From Sphingomonadales bacterium Ga0077559 (GTDB lineage: Bacteria > Pseudomonadota > Alphaproteobacteria > Sphingomonadales > Sphingomonadaceae), in the NCBI GenBank assembly GCA_001464315.1, contig LNFK01000072.1, forward strand, positions 19,067 through 83,066: a stretch of DNA of 64,000 bases, read 5' to 3'. The notes below the pieces were generated by a model, which ran no database searches, was not told the DNA's origin, and saw nothing but the letters and a program-made list of their open reading frames with translations. The translations under genes were made by a program, and so were the position numbers. Within the stretch, counting starts at the first letter, position 1. Every line of letters starts with the position of its first letter. Positions 1 through 7,928 of the stretch are shown here, in pieces.

Positions 1-150
1 GACAACCAGCTTTTGGCGGCGTTCAACAATCAGATCGCGCTGCCAACTACGATATTATATGACAGCGACGGCAAAGAGGTTTGGCGCGTGGCCGGCGGCG
101 TCGAATGGGATGATGCCGAAATGGCAAAGCTGCTCAAAGAGGCCAGCTGA
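1..150 (+). CDS. C-terminal end of a thioredoxin-like (TlpA/AhpC-type) protein, partial
   Basis: The window opens inside a gene; 49 codons remain before the TGA at 148-150. The fragment contains LPTTILYD, the cis-proline loop of thioredoxin folds followed by the central strand, then a short segment rich in acidic and lysine residues that looks like the last helix. In such proteins the CxxC motif lies about 70 residues upstream, outside this window, so redox activity cannot be checked. The role would be thiol-disulfide exchange, probably periplasmic if TlpA-like, but no targeting sequence is visible. The family is inferred from the cis-Pro region only. Confidence 0.6.
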   Translation, partial: DNQLLAAFNNQIALPTTILYDSDGKEVWRVAGGVEWDDAEMAKLLKEAS

Positions 151-372
151 TCACATTAATATACGGCGAACGCGCTCTTTGTCTTTTTTGCGGATCGGGG
201 TCGCCTCGATTAACGGCCGGACAATCCGGCGTTGAGATTTACAAGGGCAGTTTACGTTTTCTACCTGCTCAATCTCGCGCGCAACCGCTGTTTCAGGCGC
301 CAGACTCATGGCTACGACAGCACCGCCTGCCAACATCGTGAAAACGAGGCCCCTCATTTGGGAAGTTTGCAT
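151..372 (-). CDS. Small secreted protein of unknown function (73 aa)
   Basis: This open frame ends directly against the stop of the plus-strand thioredoxin-like gene, tail to tail. The N-terminus has a short polar start, a hydrophobic core (about residues 8-24) and an ALA-like cleavage region (TAVA at about 28-31), so it looks like an exported protein of about 42 mature residues. The mature part is basic and carries a CPC motif at about residues 43-45. Met6 is an alternative start. No family is recognised. The signal-peptide shape makes it more credible than a chance ORF, but it is short. Confidence 0.45.
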   Translation of the reverse strand: MQTSQMRGLVFTMLAGGAVVAMSLAPETAVAREIEQVENVNCPCKSQRRIVRPLIEATPIRKKDKERVRRILM

Positions 373-542
373 CGGAAAAGCTTTCTGCAGGATGAATAAC
401 GCTTTCTGATACTGACATTGGCTGTGCGATAACGCAACATGCCAGACGAATAATAGGCGCCCTTTTATGGGTGAAAGAAATGATCATTGTGCGAGCGACA
501 ATCTTGCCGCCAAGTGACTATTTCAGCATCGGAGCAAGTGTA

Positions 543-1295
543 ATGGCGTTTTCTACTGTCAAGGTTCTGACCACGCACCAGTGGAACACGGGTTTATTCT
601 CATTTTCCGTATCGCGTCCGGCATCGTTTCGTTTTGTCAGCGGACAGTTTGTCATGCTTGGCCTGATGGTCAACGACAGGCCCTTGCTGCGCGCTTATTC
701 GATGGTGTCGCCGTTTTGGGATGAAACTCTGGAATTTCTAAGCATTATCATCCCTGATGGGCCGCTCACCAGCCATTTGTACAAAATCAAACCCGGTGAC
801 GATATTCTGTTGGGGAACAAGCCGACGGGCACGCTGACGCTTGATGCGCTGCTGCCGGGCAAGCGCCTGCATTTGATTGGAACGGGTACGGGCCTGGCAC
901 CCTGGATTTCAATCATTCGCGACCCGGAGGTTTATGAACGCTTTGAACATGTCACGGTCCAGCATACTGTGCGACAGATTGAGGATCTGGCTTACCGGGA
1001 TTTGCTCGAATCGCATCTGGCACATGACCCGTTGGTCGCGAATGAGGCGAAGCTACAGCTCACCTACGATCAATCGGTGACAAAATGCCCCACCTGGATT
1101 CACGAAAATCGCCGCATTACAACGCGGATCGAAGCAGGTGACTATCCGCTCGACCCATTAACCGACCGCGTGATGCTCTGCGGTAGTATGGCGATGATTA
1201 AGGAAACCGGCGCGGCGCTGGAAAAGCTTGGCTTTATCGAGGGCGCCCACTCGCATCCCGGCACCTATATACTAGAACGCGCCTTTGTCGGCTGA
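543..1295 (+). CDS. fpr: Ferredoxin--NADP+ reductase (bacterial Fpr type)
   Basis: This FAD enzyme moves electrons between NADPH and ferredoxin or flavodoxin, supporting oxidative-stress defence and Fe-S or reductive metabolism in the cytoplasm. The FAD-binding signature RAYSM lies at about residues 50-54, the NADP-binding glycine loop GTGTGLAP at about 118-125, and the protein ends with ERAFVG, close to the aromatic-containing tail of bacterial FNRs. I chose the ATG at 543 because GGAG (531-534) sits 8 nt upstream and the resulting 250 aa matches the family length of about 255. An in-frame ATG at 471 would add 24 residues that look like untranslated leader. Confidence 0.9.
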   Translation: MAFSTVKVLTTHQWNTGLFSFSVSRPASFRFVSGQFVMLGLMVNDRPLLRAYSMVSPFWDETLEFLSIIIPDGPLTSHLYKIKPGDDILLGNKPTGTLTLDALLPGKRLHLIGTGTGLAPWISIIRDPEVYERFEHVTVQHTVRQIEDLAYRDLLESHLAHDPLVANEAKLQLTYDQSVTKCPTWIHENRRITTRIEAGDYPLDPLTDRVMLCGSMAMIKETGAALEKLGFIEGAHSHPGTYILERAFVG

Positions 1296-1349
1296 ACTGG
1301 GGGGCGATTTGCATCAACGTAAAACACGGCGGCGTTACGTGAACTTTAA

Positions 1350-1425
1350 TGGTGGGCGCTAACGGGCTCGAACCGCTGACCCTCTCGGTGTAAACGAGAT
1401 GCTCTACCAACTGAGCTAAGCGCCC
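1350..1425 (-). tRNA. tRNA-Val (anticodon TAC), CCA encoded
   Basis: Read on the minus strand, a 76-nt cloverleaf starts GGGCGCT at 1425 and ends AGCGCCC-A-CCA at 1350. The acceptor arms pair over 7 bp. The D-arm is CTCAGTTGGTAGAG, the anticodon stem is TCTCG/CGAGA around loop TTTACAC (anticodon TAC), and the T-arm contains GGTTCGAGCC. The CCA end is encoded. It stands alone between fpr and a broken regulator gene, with no integrase nearby. Confidence 0.96.
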
Positions 1426-1550
1426 CCTAAGGGAAGCGGGCATTTGCCAAAGGCTTGGGCTATTTGCAAGTCCTATCAGACTATTTGTCCGATTTGCGCT
1501 TTAGCAGCGGCAAAATAATCGTTTAGTTTTGCGTTGGTCTCATCCGACAG

Positions 1551-2101
1551 TTAAATAAATACCCTGCGCGCATCGTCGGGATCTTGCCGCGGCGCCAGCA
1601 TTCCGCTCTCGGTCATCGCGGTGATCCAGCGAAGAGCAGTTGTGGGGGGCACGGCTGCGGCTGTGCAGAGGCTCGATACCGAGACATTTTGCCCTGCGAG
1701 GCCTGCCGCTTTCAAATCGAGCAAAATGTCCCCAAGCTGGATCTGCAAAAAGCTCGGCGTCGGGAAAACGTTCGCGCCACCGGCGCTTCTTGACAATTTC
1801 GCGCACCGATCTGGCAGTAACAGCTGGCTCCGCAACGGTGACGGTCGGAATAGCCTGGAATCCCTCGGCAAGCGCAGGACGAAAAGGATATCTGTTTGTC
1901 GGCGACTTCCGATTTCCGGTCAATCTCCGCCATTCGGGGCAATGTACTCGCAAATTCGGCCAACTCGTCGCTGATTCGGTGCAGCGAGCCAAACTCGATA
2001 TCTCGGTTTCTGTCATGTACCCGGTCCATTGCGCCCCGCCCAAATGCCTCTGTCAAAATCGGCATCGCCTCGGCGTCGTCGGCGTCGACCAGAAAATTAT
2101 C
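1551..2101 (-). pseudogene. Frameshifted winged-helix (MarR-like) regulator
   Basis: Three minus-strand frames together give one protein resembling a sphingomonad winged-helix family. Frame 1 (about 2101-1888) reads through DELAEFASTLPRMAEI. Frame 2 (about 1888-1732) reads RRWRERFPDAELFADPAW. Frame 3 (about 1731-1551) reads DILLDL then VSVSSLCTAAAVPPTTALRW and ends RRVFI-TAA. The first junction is at a T run near 1885-1888 and the second at a GGGG run near 1731, where one extra G explains the shift. The recognition helix region (PPTTALRWI) is intact. Compared with what I recall of relatives, the end after RRVFI is about 20 residues short and no clear start codon precedes the first segment. 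This is either a decayed gene or two homopolymer sequencing errors. Confidence 0.7.
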
Positions 2102-2219
2102 TTATCCGTTATGCTGAAATGCAATCCGAACTGGTTGTTTGCATGGACGTAGCGAAGCCGCTAATCGCCAATTCACAATACGGCGGTTAATCGCCGGGGG
2201 TTTCTAGGAGCATGTTAAA

Positions 2220-4352
2220 GTGAAAACGGGAAAAATTTTGACCAGCGCTGCGGCGTTTTTGTTATCAGGAGTTGCTATGACTGCGGTTGCACATGCACAG
2301 GAAATGAAGGCATCGAAGTCGTCCGAGCCTGCGCTTTTACAGGAGTGGACAGGACCTTATGATGGCGTTCCGCCGTGGGACAAGGTCAAAGTCGCGCAAT
2401 TCCCGGCCGCATTTCAGGCCGCGATGGATGCGTCGAAGTCCGAATTCGAGGCAATGCTCGAAAAGCCTGAAGCAATCACTTTTGATAACACCATCACCGC
2501 CAATGAATTGGCAGGCGAAAAAATCGGACGCCTATTTTCAATCTGGGGCGTGCATAGCTCGAACCTCTCCAATCCCGAAGTTCGCAAAATTCAGGGTGAA
2601 TGGGAACCGAAGGTCAGTGCCTTTTTCTCCGAGCTCACGTTGGACGCCCGATATTTTCAGCGGGTAAAATATCTTTATGATACGCGCGCGACGCTCAACC
2701 TTGATACCAAGCAGACGCGTTTGCTGGAGCGGACTTACGACAATCTCGTTCGCAACGGTGCGTTGCTTGATCCTGCCAAAAAGGCTCAAGTCATCAACAT
2801 CGAAACCGAGCTTTCGAAGAAATTCTCGACCTTCTCCGAAAAGGTTTTGGCCGATGAAGAAACATTCATTCTTCTAGCCAGCGAAGCGGACCTCGCTGGA
2901 TTGCCAGAAAGCTTTATCGCAGCAACTAAGGCAGCAGCGACGTCAAAAGGCAAAACCGGCTGGGCCATTGTCAACACGCGGTCGGCTGTTCAACCATTCC
3001 TTGAAAATTCCACCCGGCGTGATTTGCGCGAAAAAGTCTGGCGCGCGTTTACCAATCGTGGCGATAACAAAAACGCCAATGACACCAATGCGACGATTGC
3101 TGAGATATTGAAGCTGCGGCAGGATCGCGCCGAAATACTGGGTTTCCCGACACATGCGCATTACCGGATGGCCGATACGATGGCTAAGGACCCCGATAAG
3201 GCGATGGACCTGATGATGAAGGTCTGGCCAGCAGCCACCGCGCGGGTGGCGGAAGAAGTCGCCGACATGCAGGCGATTGCCAATGCCGACAACATCACCA
3301 TCGAGCCATGGGATTATCGTTTTTACGCCGAGAAGGTTCGCAAGGCGAAATACGATCTCGATCAGGAGGCGATCAAGCCTTACTTCCAGCTCGACAATAT
3401 GGTCGCAGCTATGTTCGACGCCGCCGGCAAATTATACGGCATGAGCTTCACCGAAAACACTGGTACCGTGCCCGTGTTCGAACCTAAGGTGCGGACATTC
3501 GAGGTCAAGCGTGACGGAAATATTATCGGCTTATTCTACCTCGACAATTTTGCGCGTGCAGGCAAGCGTTCGGGCGCATGGATGACTACCTATCGCAGCC
3601 AGCATAAATTGGGCGGCAAGAACAACATCGTGCTGGCGTCGAACAATAACAACTTCGTTCCCGGCGCTGACGGTGTCCCGACGTTGATAAGCATCGACGA
3701 TGCCTCGACGTTATTCCACGAATTCGGCCATGCGATCCATTTCCTGAATTACAATATTACCTGGCCCGGCCTTGCCGGTGTCCCGCGTGATTTCGTTGAA
3801 TATCCAAGCCAGGTGAATGAGAACTGGTTGCTGACGCCCTATGTGCTGAACACTTATGCCAAGCATTACAAAACCGGCGAGCCTATCCCTGCGGAATTGG
3901 TCGAAAAGATCAAGGCGAGCGATACTTTCAACCAGGGATTTGCAACGGTCGAATATCTGTCGAGCGCGATCCTCGATATGAAGCTGCACAACCGTTCGGT
4001 TCCGGTGACCGATCCAGCAGCTTTCGAGCGGGATACTTTGGCCGAAATCGGGATGCCCAAGGAAATGGCGATGCGCCACCGCCTGCCGCAGTTCAATCAC
4101 CTGTTCGCCGATGACGGATACTCGGCTGGCTACTATAGCTATCTATGGTCGGAAACGATGGATGCGGATACCTGGGCGGCGTTTACCGAAAAAGGCGACG
4201 TCTGGGACAAAGAAACTGCCGAGCGCTTCCGTGCGATGCTGATGGCAACGGGTAACGAGTCGGACAGGATTGAGGCCTATCGTGCTTTCCGTGGCCGCGA
4301 CCCGGACGTCAAATATATCATGAAGAAGCGCGGCTTTCCGACCGGTGAATGA
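2220..4352 (+). CDS. Secreted M3-family zinc oligopeptidase (peptidyl-dipeptidase Dcp-like)
   Basis: This is a thimet-type metallopeptidase that cleaves short peptides. Residues 1 to about 26 form a signal peptide (KTGK, a hydrophobic core, then VAHAQ), so it probably acts in the periplasm. The zinc motif HEFGH is at residues 500-504 within LFHEFGHAIHFL, and the third ligand region lies about 25 residues downstream. Length 710 aa is usual for Dcp/M3 proteins. The start is GTG at 2220, with AGGAG at 2206-2210; the ATG at 2212 runs straight into a stop. Its own hairpin follows at 4360. No co-transcribed partner is obvious. Confidence 0.9.
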   Translation: MKTGKILTSAAAFLLSGVAMTAVAHAQEMKASKSSEPALLQEWTGPYDGVPPWDKVKVAQFPAAFQAAMDASKSEFEAMLEKPEAITFDNTITANELAGEKIGRLFSIWGVHSSNLSNPEVRKIQGEWEPKVSAFFSELTLDARYFQRVKYLYDTRATLNLDTKQTRLLERTYDNLVRNGALLDPAKKAQVINIETELSKKFSTFSEKVLADEETFILLASEADLAGLPESFIAATKAAATSKGKTGWAIVNTRSAVQPFLENSTRRDLREKVWRAFTNRGDNKNANDTNATIAEILKLRQDRAEILGFPTHAHYRMADTMAKDPDKAMDLMMKVWPAATARVAEEVADMQAIANADNITIEPWDYRFYAEKVRKAKYDLDQEAIKPYFQLDNMVAAMFDAAGKLYGMSFTENTGTVPVFEPKVRTFEVKRDGNIIGLFYLDNFARAGKRSGAWMTTYRSQHKLGGKNNIVLASNNNNFVPGADGVPTLISIDDASTLFHEFGHAIHFLNYNITWPGLAGVPRDFVEYPSQVNENWLLTPYVLNTYAKHYKTGEPIPAELVEKIKASDTFNQGFATVEYLSSAILDMKLHNRSVPVTDPAAFERDTLAEIGMPKEMAMRHRLPQFNHLFADDGYSAGYYSYLWSETMDADTWAAFTEKGDVWDKETAERFRAMLMATGNESDRIEAYRAFRGRDPDVKYIMKKRGFPTGE

Positions 4353-4359
4353 CCTATTC

Positions 4360-4389
4360 GCGCTGCCCATGCTTCGGGATGGGCAGCGC
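4360..4389 (+). terminator. Hairpin after the M3 peptidase gene
   Basis: An 11-bp perfect stem (GCGCTGCCCAT / ATGGGCAGCGC) closes an 8-nt loop containing TTCG, 8 nt after the peptidase stop. The tail (TAAATAACTG) is only weakly T-rich, so termination strength is uncertain. Confidence 0.55.
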
Positions 4390-4411
4390 TAAATAACTGT
4401 AGCTTCTATGA

Positions 4412-4447
4412 AAAAAATGCTCTCCTCTTTGCGGGAAAGAGGAGAGC
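4412..4447 (-). terminator. Strong hairpin with T-run in the minus direction
   Basis: A 12-bp perfect stem (GCTCTCCTCTTT / AAAGAGGAGAGC, 4419-4447) has a 5-nt loop. On the plus strand it is preceded by seven A residues, so on the minus strand it is followed by a T-run, the layout of an intrinsic terminator. No annotated minus-strand gene runs into it. Confidence 0.6.
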
Positions 4448-4556
4448 TTACATGCCTGCCGATGGGGTCGCAATTCACCGACATGCATTTTCAAAGACGG
4501 GATGGCACACAAAAAATGAACTTGCCCCCACACCCGATTCTTTTCGTATGCAATAT

Positions 4557-4573
4557 ACATAACAATGATATGT
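4557..4573. promoter_or_regulatory. Imperfect inverted repeat upstream of the TetR gene
   Basis: ACATA-N7-TATGT is centred at 4565, 40 nt before the TetR start, in an AT-rich stretch that could hold its promoter. Its core (ATGATATG) resembles the centre of the perfect palindrome at 5266-5283. An autoregulatory operator is an inference from position and similarity. Confidence 0.4.
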
Positions 4574-4613
4574 CTGGAGTCAACATGCAACGAGACTCGG
4601 TGGGATAGACCCT

Positions 4614-5213
4614 ATGGCTAAACGCACAGCGGAAGACGCCGCCCAAACCCGCGCGAACATTCTTGGCAAGGCGAAGGCGCTTTTTGCGACTAAAGGCTAT
4701 GCGAGCACTTCAGCGCGAGAAATATCCGCTGCCGCCGGTGTGACGGTTGGAGCGATGTTTCACCATTTCGAATCGAAGCTCGCGCTGTTCCAAAATGTGT
4801 TCGAAGAACTTGAACTTGAGATGGATGCGCATGCAAAAGCAGCATCACGGCCCGAGCTGGGCCTGAGCGTGCTCGACGCGTTCTTGGCGGGCGTGCGCAT
4901 CTCGCTGGATTTTGCCGAACGGCCAGATTTTCACCGCATCGTATTCATAGAGGCTCCCGCCGTGTTTGGCGAAGAAAAATGGCGCGAGGTTGACGCGCGG
5001 CTGGGGTTGAAAACCGTGATGGCCGGGACCCGCGCGCTGATCGCGGCCGGACATATTGCCGAGCAACCCGTCAAACCAATCGCCATATTGCTGATGGGCG
5101 CGATGAATGCGGCTGGTTTCGCGCTGGCCCGCGGAGAGGACGGGGTCGACAAAGATGCGCTCGTCGGTGCGCTTCGATTGCTCATTCTTGGAGGAAATCA
5201 AGCAAGCTCTTGA
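4614..5213 (+). CDS. TetR/AcrR-family transcriptional regulator
   Basis: This is a ligand-responsive repressor: an N-terminal helix-turn-helix followed by an all-helical sensor domain. The HTH covers about residues 12-56, with STSAREISAAAGVTVGAMFH as the helix pair and FHHFESK the typical end of the recognition region. Length 199 aa is normal. The C-terminal domain gives no ligand clue. The gene precedes the SPFH unit in the same direction, with a perfect palindrome between them, so that unit is the likely target. There is no strong Shine-Dalgarno immediately before the ATG at 4614, but no better start exists. Confidence 0.88.
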   Translation: MAKRTAEDAAQTRANILGKAKALFATKGYASTSAREISAAAGVTVGAMFHHFESKLALFQNVFEELELEMDAHAKAASRPELGLSVLDAFLAGVRISLDFAERPDFHRIVFIEAPAVFGEEKWREVDARLGLKTVMAGTRALIAAGHIAEQPVKPIAILLMGAMNAAGFALARGEDGVDKDALVGALRLLILGGNQASS

Positions 5214-5265
5214 CTCAAGAAATAGGTGGCGATGTTTTTCGCTTGCCAGCCATTATAATTGATAT

Positions 5266-5283
5266 AAATATGATATCATATTT
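5266..5283. promoter_or_regulatory. Perfect 18-bp palindrome (probable operator)
   Basis: AAATATGATATCATATTT is self-complementary over all 18 bases and lies 14 bp before the SPFH start, next to its Shine-Dalgarno. A TetR gene ends 52 bp upstream. Location and symmetry suit a TetR-type operator overlapping the promoter or start of the SPFH unit. Confidence 0.6.
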
Positions 5284-5297
5284 AATGGGAGGTCATG

Positions 5298-6209
5298 ATG
5301 ACGGAAGATTCGAAAAATAATCTCAACGCCAGCTCGGAAAACATAGCGAGCAGCTTCAATGGCTACTTGATGCTCCTTCTCATGCTGGCAAGTATCGGCT
5401 GGTTCGGATGGGCATTATCGCAACTGATCGGAAACGACGGAGCAAGCGGCGCTGGGCCGGTAATAGTCAGTCTGGGCGCCAGCATTTTTGCCTTTTTGTT
5501 TGTTTCCGTCGGCTTTTACATGATCCAGCCCAATCAGGGCGTCGCGCTCACATTGTTTGGTGCGTACAAGGGCACAGACCGCAATGAAGGTTTGCGCTGG
5601 GTCTGGCCGTGGATTGGCAAAGCGAAGGTTAGCCTTCGGGCGAACAACCTAATTTCTGAGAAGATCAAGGTCAACGACTTGCGCGGTAACCCAATCGAAA
5701 TGGCTGCCCAAGTGGTCTGGCGAGTGACCGACACCGCGCAAGCGTTGTATGACGTTGATGACTACAAGGCCTTTGTACTGGCGCAAATCGAGGCGGCGGT
5801 GCGCACTATTGGCGCGCGCTATCCTTATGATGATTTCACCCATCAGGAAGTAACGTTGCGCGGCAATCATGATCAGGTCGGCGGCGAATTGCGGATGGAA
5901 CTGATGGAGCGGCTTCGCGTTGCGGGTATCACCGTCGACGAATGCGGATTCACCCACCTCGCGTACGCGCAGGAAATCGCAGGCGCGATGCTCCGCCGAC
6001 AGCAAGCCGAAGCGGTTGTCGCGGCGCGTAAGACATTGGTCGAAGGCGCGGTCGGGATGGTCGAAATGGCGCTCGAAATGCTGTCGGCGAAGAATGTGGT
6101 CGAACTCGACGACGAACGCCGTGCGGCGATGGTCTCGAACTTGATGGTCGTCTTGTGCGGAGAGCGCGATACCCAGCCAGTGGTCAACACCGGCACGCTG
6201 TATACTTAG
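5298..6209 (+). CDS. SPFH/Band 7 domain membrane protein
   Basis: Two hydrophobic segments (about residues 21-43 and 52-77) are followed by a Band 7/SPFH domain (about 75-250) that starts with the typical MIQPNQGVALTLFGAYKG turn. SPFH proteins form large membrane-associated assemblies that organise membrane domains or hold partner proteins. ATG codons lie at 5295 and 5298; I prefer 5298 because GGAGG (5288-5292) is then 5 nt away rather than 2. The gene heads a four-gene unit with an Arc-type protein and two small membrane proteins, downstream of a TetR gene and a palindrome. The cellular role is unknown. Confidence 0.85.
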   Translation: MTEDSKNNLNASSENIASSFNGYLMLLLMLASIGWFGWALSQLIGNDGASGAGPVIVSLGASIFAFLFVSVGFYMIQPNQGVALTLFGAYKGTDRNEGLRWVWPWIGKAKVSLRANNLISEKIKVNDLRGNPIEMAAQVVWRVTDTAQALYDVDDYKAFVLAQIEAAVRTIGARYPYDDFTHQEVTLRGNHDQVGGELRMELMERLRVAGITVDECGFTHLAYAQEIAGAMLRRQQAEAVVAARKTLVEGAVGMVEMALEMLSAKNVVELDDERRAAMVSNLMVVLCGERDTQPVVNTGTLYT

Positions 6210-6219
6210 GATCAGCACA

Positions 6220-6426
6220 TTGTCTGTTCCTGCCAAAAAGGCGTTTCCGCTCCGTCTCGACCCCGCGCTGTTCGCGGCGGTCGAGCGGCTGGCGGCGACC
6301 GATTTGCGGAGCGCCAATGCCGAGATTGAAATTCTTTTGCGCGAAGCTTTGGCCAAGCGCGGCGTAAAAGTGGAGGTCAGCGAAGCGCCAAGGCGTGGGC
6401 GGCCTCCAGCAAAGGGGCAGCTGTGA
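6220..6426 (+). CDS. Arc-type ribbon-helix-helix protein
   Basis: The 68-aa protein has a ribbon strand (FPLRLD, about residues 7-12) followed by two helices (about 14-25 and 29-45), the Arc/CopG DNA-binding fold, and a basic tail (RRGRPPAKG). It starts with TTG at 6220, with AGGA (6207-6210) upstream. It lies 10 bp after the SPFH gene, and its stop overlaps the next start (TGATG). Proteins of this fold are often antitoxins or small regulators, but no toxin-like gene is adjacent. I infer it works with, or controls, the SPFH protein. Confidence 0.75.
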   Translation: MSVPAKKAFPLRLDPALFAAVERLAATDLRSANAEIEILLREALAKRGVKVEVSEAPRRGRPPAKGQL

Positions 6427-6764
6427 TGCGCGACGAAGATAAGCCTTTCATCTATTACAAAAGCAAATGGAGCATGAAAATTATTCCACGCAACGTGGCT
6501 GGCTGGCGGTACATGTTTTACTGGATGCTACCGTTTTTTGCCATGGTTTTCGGCACCATTTGGGTCAGTGCGGCTTTGGATGTCAAAGGGATGGATGATC
6601 AGAAAGTTCTCGGAATAGTCGTTTCTTTTTTCCTGATCCTGACGACGATATGGGCGATAGCGTTAATCCGCTGGACGAAAAACCGGTCGGAAATAATCGA
6701 CATGGACGAACTGTTCGCATTGAAACGCGAACTGGATCGAAATAAAAAATCAACACGGCGCTGA
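6426..6764 (+). CDS. Two-helix membrane protein of unknown function (112 aa)
   Basis: The N-terminal 28 residues are polar and basic, followed by two hydrophobic segments (about residues 29-49 and 60-81) and a charged C-terminal tail that looks helical (DELFALKRELDRNKK). The ATG at 6426 shares a base with the stop of the Arc-type gene, so the two are translationally coupled. A GTG at 6423 is the alternative start. No family is recognised. Its place in the operon suggests a partner of the SPFH protein in the membrane. Confidence 0.7.
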   Translation: MRDEDKPFIYYKSKWSMKIIPRNVAGWRYMFYWMLPFFAMVFGTIWVSAALDVKGMDDQKVLGIVVSFFLILTTIWAIALIRWTKNRSEIIDMDELFALKRELDRNKKSTRR

Positions 6765-6780
6765 AACGGAGGCTGATAGC

Positions 6781-7050
6781 ATGCTGCATATGTTCATAGA
6801 AAATGGCCCGTGGTTTCGGGCGAAAAAACTTGGTTATGGTGCGGGGCTGCCGTTCAAATGGCAGGGATGGTTGCTGCTAGGCATATATGCGCTGGCGCTC
6901 GTGCCTCTAGTTCTGATCTCAAAACAAGGTGGCGTAGCTCCCAAGATTATCGGCTTTGCGCTGATACTTTTCGTCACCGCTATTCTATTAGCAATTGTAC
7001 GCAAACGCACAGAGGGTGGCTGGAAATGGCGCGGTGATTATGGCGCTTAG
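6781..7050 (+). CDS. Small two-helix membrane protein (89 aa)
   Basis: Two hydrophobic segments (about residues 27-48 and 53-73) are separated by a short loop with Lys and Gly, with aromatic-rich ends (GPWFRAKK at the N-terminus, GGWKWRGDYGA at the C-terminus). It starts 16 nt after the preceding membrane gene, preceded by GGAGG (6767-6771), and completes the SPFH unit. Its stop overlaps the S1/P1 nuclease stop tail to tail by 4 bp. Function unknown. Confidence 0.7.
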   Translation: MLHMFIENGPWFRAKKLGYGAGLPFKWQGWLLLGIYALALVPLVLISKQGGVAPKIIGFALILFVTAILLAIVRKRTEGGWKWRGDYGA

Positions 7051-7883
7051 CCTAACGCTTCTTCCAACAACCGCGCCAAGCGCAACCCGCCGCGTTCGAC
7101 TTGCAATCGCAATGCCGAGCGCGATGCTGCAACATCCGCCTCGTCGATAGTGACCACCTGATCCGGCTGCGGTCCGCAAGGGTCGCCGTCCACCGCGCGG
7201 GTATAAGCATTATCGCGCGACACCGTCCAATTTTCTTCGCTCCAATCTCGCGTAGTGCCTGCTTCCATTACAGCGCGCTCGGCGGCACTGAAACGCCGGA
7301 CAATATTTGGAGCAGCCGAAATCGCACGGTCGGCCAACAACCCGTCCCATACCGCGTGCAGATTGGACCCTGAAATAAAGCCATAATTGGCCTTCAGCCC
7401 ATTGCCGCCGCGGTCTTCATGGTCGCCCGCATGGAGCGGCTGGTGCAGGTCGCCGACGAAATGAATCAGAAACGCCAGTGCCTCCAAACGGACATTCGCG
7501 GGCAGCGACTTGTCTTTGAGTAACGTTGAGTTGCGGTCGATTTGCGCCGAAACACAATTACCGCGCGCACAGGCGCTTTTCAGATCGAACGGCTTGCAGA
7601 CATCGACATTCTGATAGTGCCAACTGTCGGTATAGCCCCAACGCATTTGGTCACGTTTGATGCAATCCGCCCAGGCGCTCGCATCTTTGATATCGCGCAG
7701 CGGGCATTTCGGCGTGCCAATCAGCGGTGCCGCGCGAAGCAACCTTTGCATATTAATGCGTGCTTTGGCAGACATATTAGCCTCGGCAATTTGCGCCACA
7801 GTTTCATGACCATATTCCCAATAGGCATTGACCGGTGACAGCGGCATGAGAATGATGAGGAAGGCAGTTAGCAAACGTTTCAT
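7047..7883 (-). CDS. Secreted S1/P1-family zinc nuclease
   Basis: S1/P1 nucleases cut single-stranded DNA or RNA with a trinuclear zinc centre. The signal peptide (residues 1-20, ending SPVNA) is followed by YWEYGHETVAQIAE, which supplies the N-terminal Trp and His ligands expected at the mature end. The central motif HFVGDLHQPLHAGD (about 147-160) carries further ligands, then DRGGN. Length 278 aa is normal. The product is probably periplasmic or extracellular and could scavenge nucleic acid. It is monocistronic, 45 bp from the next gene on the same strand. Confidence 0.9.
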   Translation of the reverse strand: MKRLLTAFLIILMPLSPVNAYWEYGHETVAQIAEANMSAKARINMQRLLRAAPLIGTPKCPLRDIKDASAWADCIKRDQMRWGYTDSWHYQNVDVCKPFDLKSACARGNCVSAQIDRNSTLLKDKSLPANVRLEALAFLIHFVGDLHQPLHAGDHEDRGGNGLKANYGFISGSNLHAVWDGLLADRAISAAPNIVRRFSAAERAVMEAGTTRDWSEENWTVSRDNAYTRAVDGDPCGPQPDQVVTIDEADVAASRSALRLQVERGGLRLARLLEEALG

Positions 7884-7928
7884 CGGCGTCGCTTAGTGCA
7901 CCGCGCCCATGAAGGGAAACGCTATCCC

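Noticed and set aside
1350..2101. tRNA-Val as an integration site
   Set aside because: No integrase, phage gene or direct repeat of the tRNA 3' end was seen next to it; the adjacent gene is an ordinary regulator remnant.
1584..2152. Plus-strand ORFs of 69-170 aa opposite the broken regulator
   Set aside because: They are antisense to the conserved HTH block and have no protein-family features or Shine-Dalgarno sites.
6220..6764. Arc-type protein plus membrane protein as a toxin-antitoxin pair
   Set aside because: The downstream protein has no toxin-family motif and the unit continues with a further membrane gene and an SPFH gene upstream, so a TA reading is not supported.
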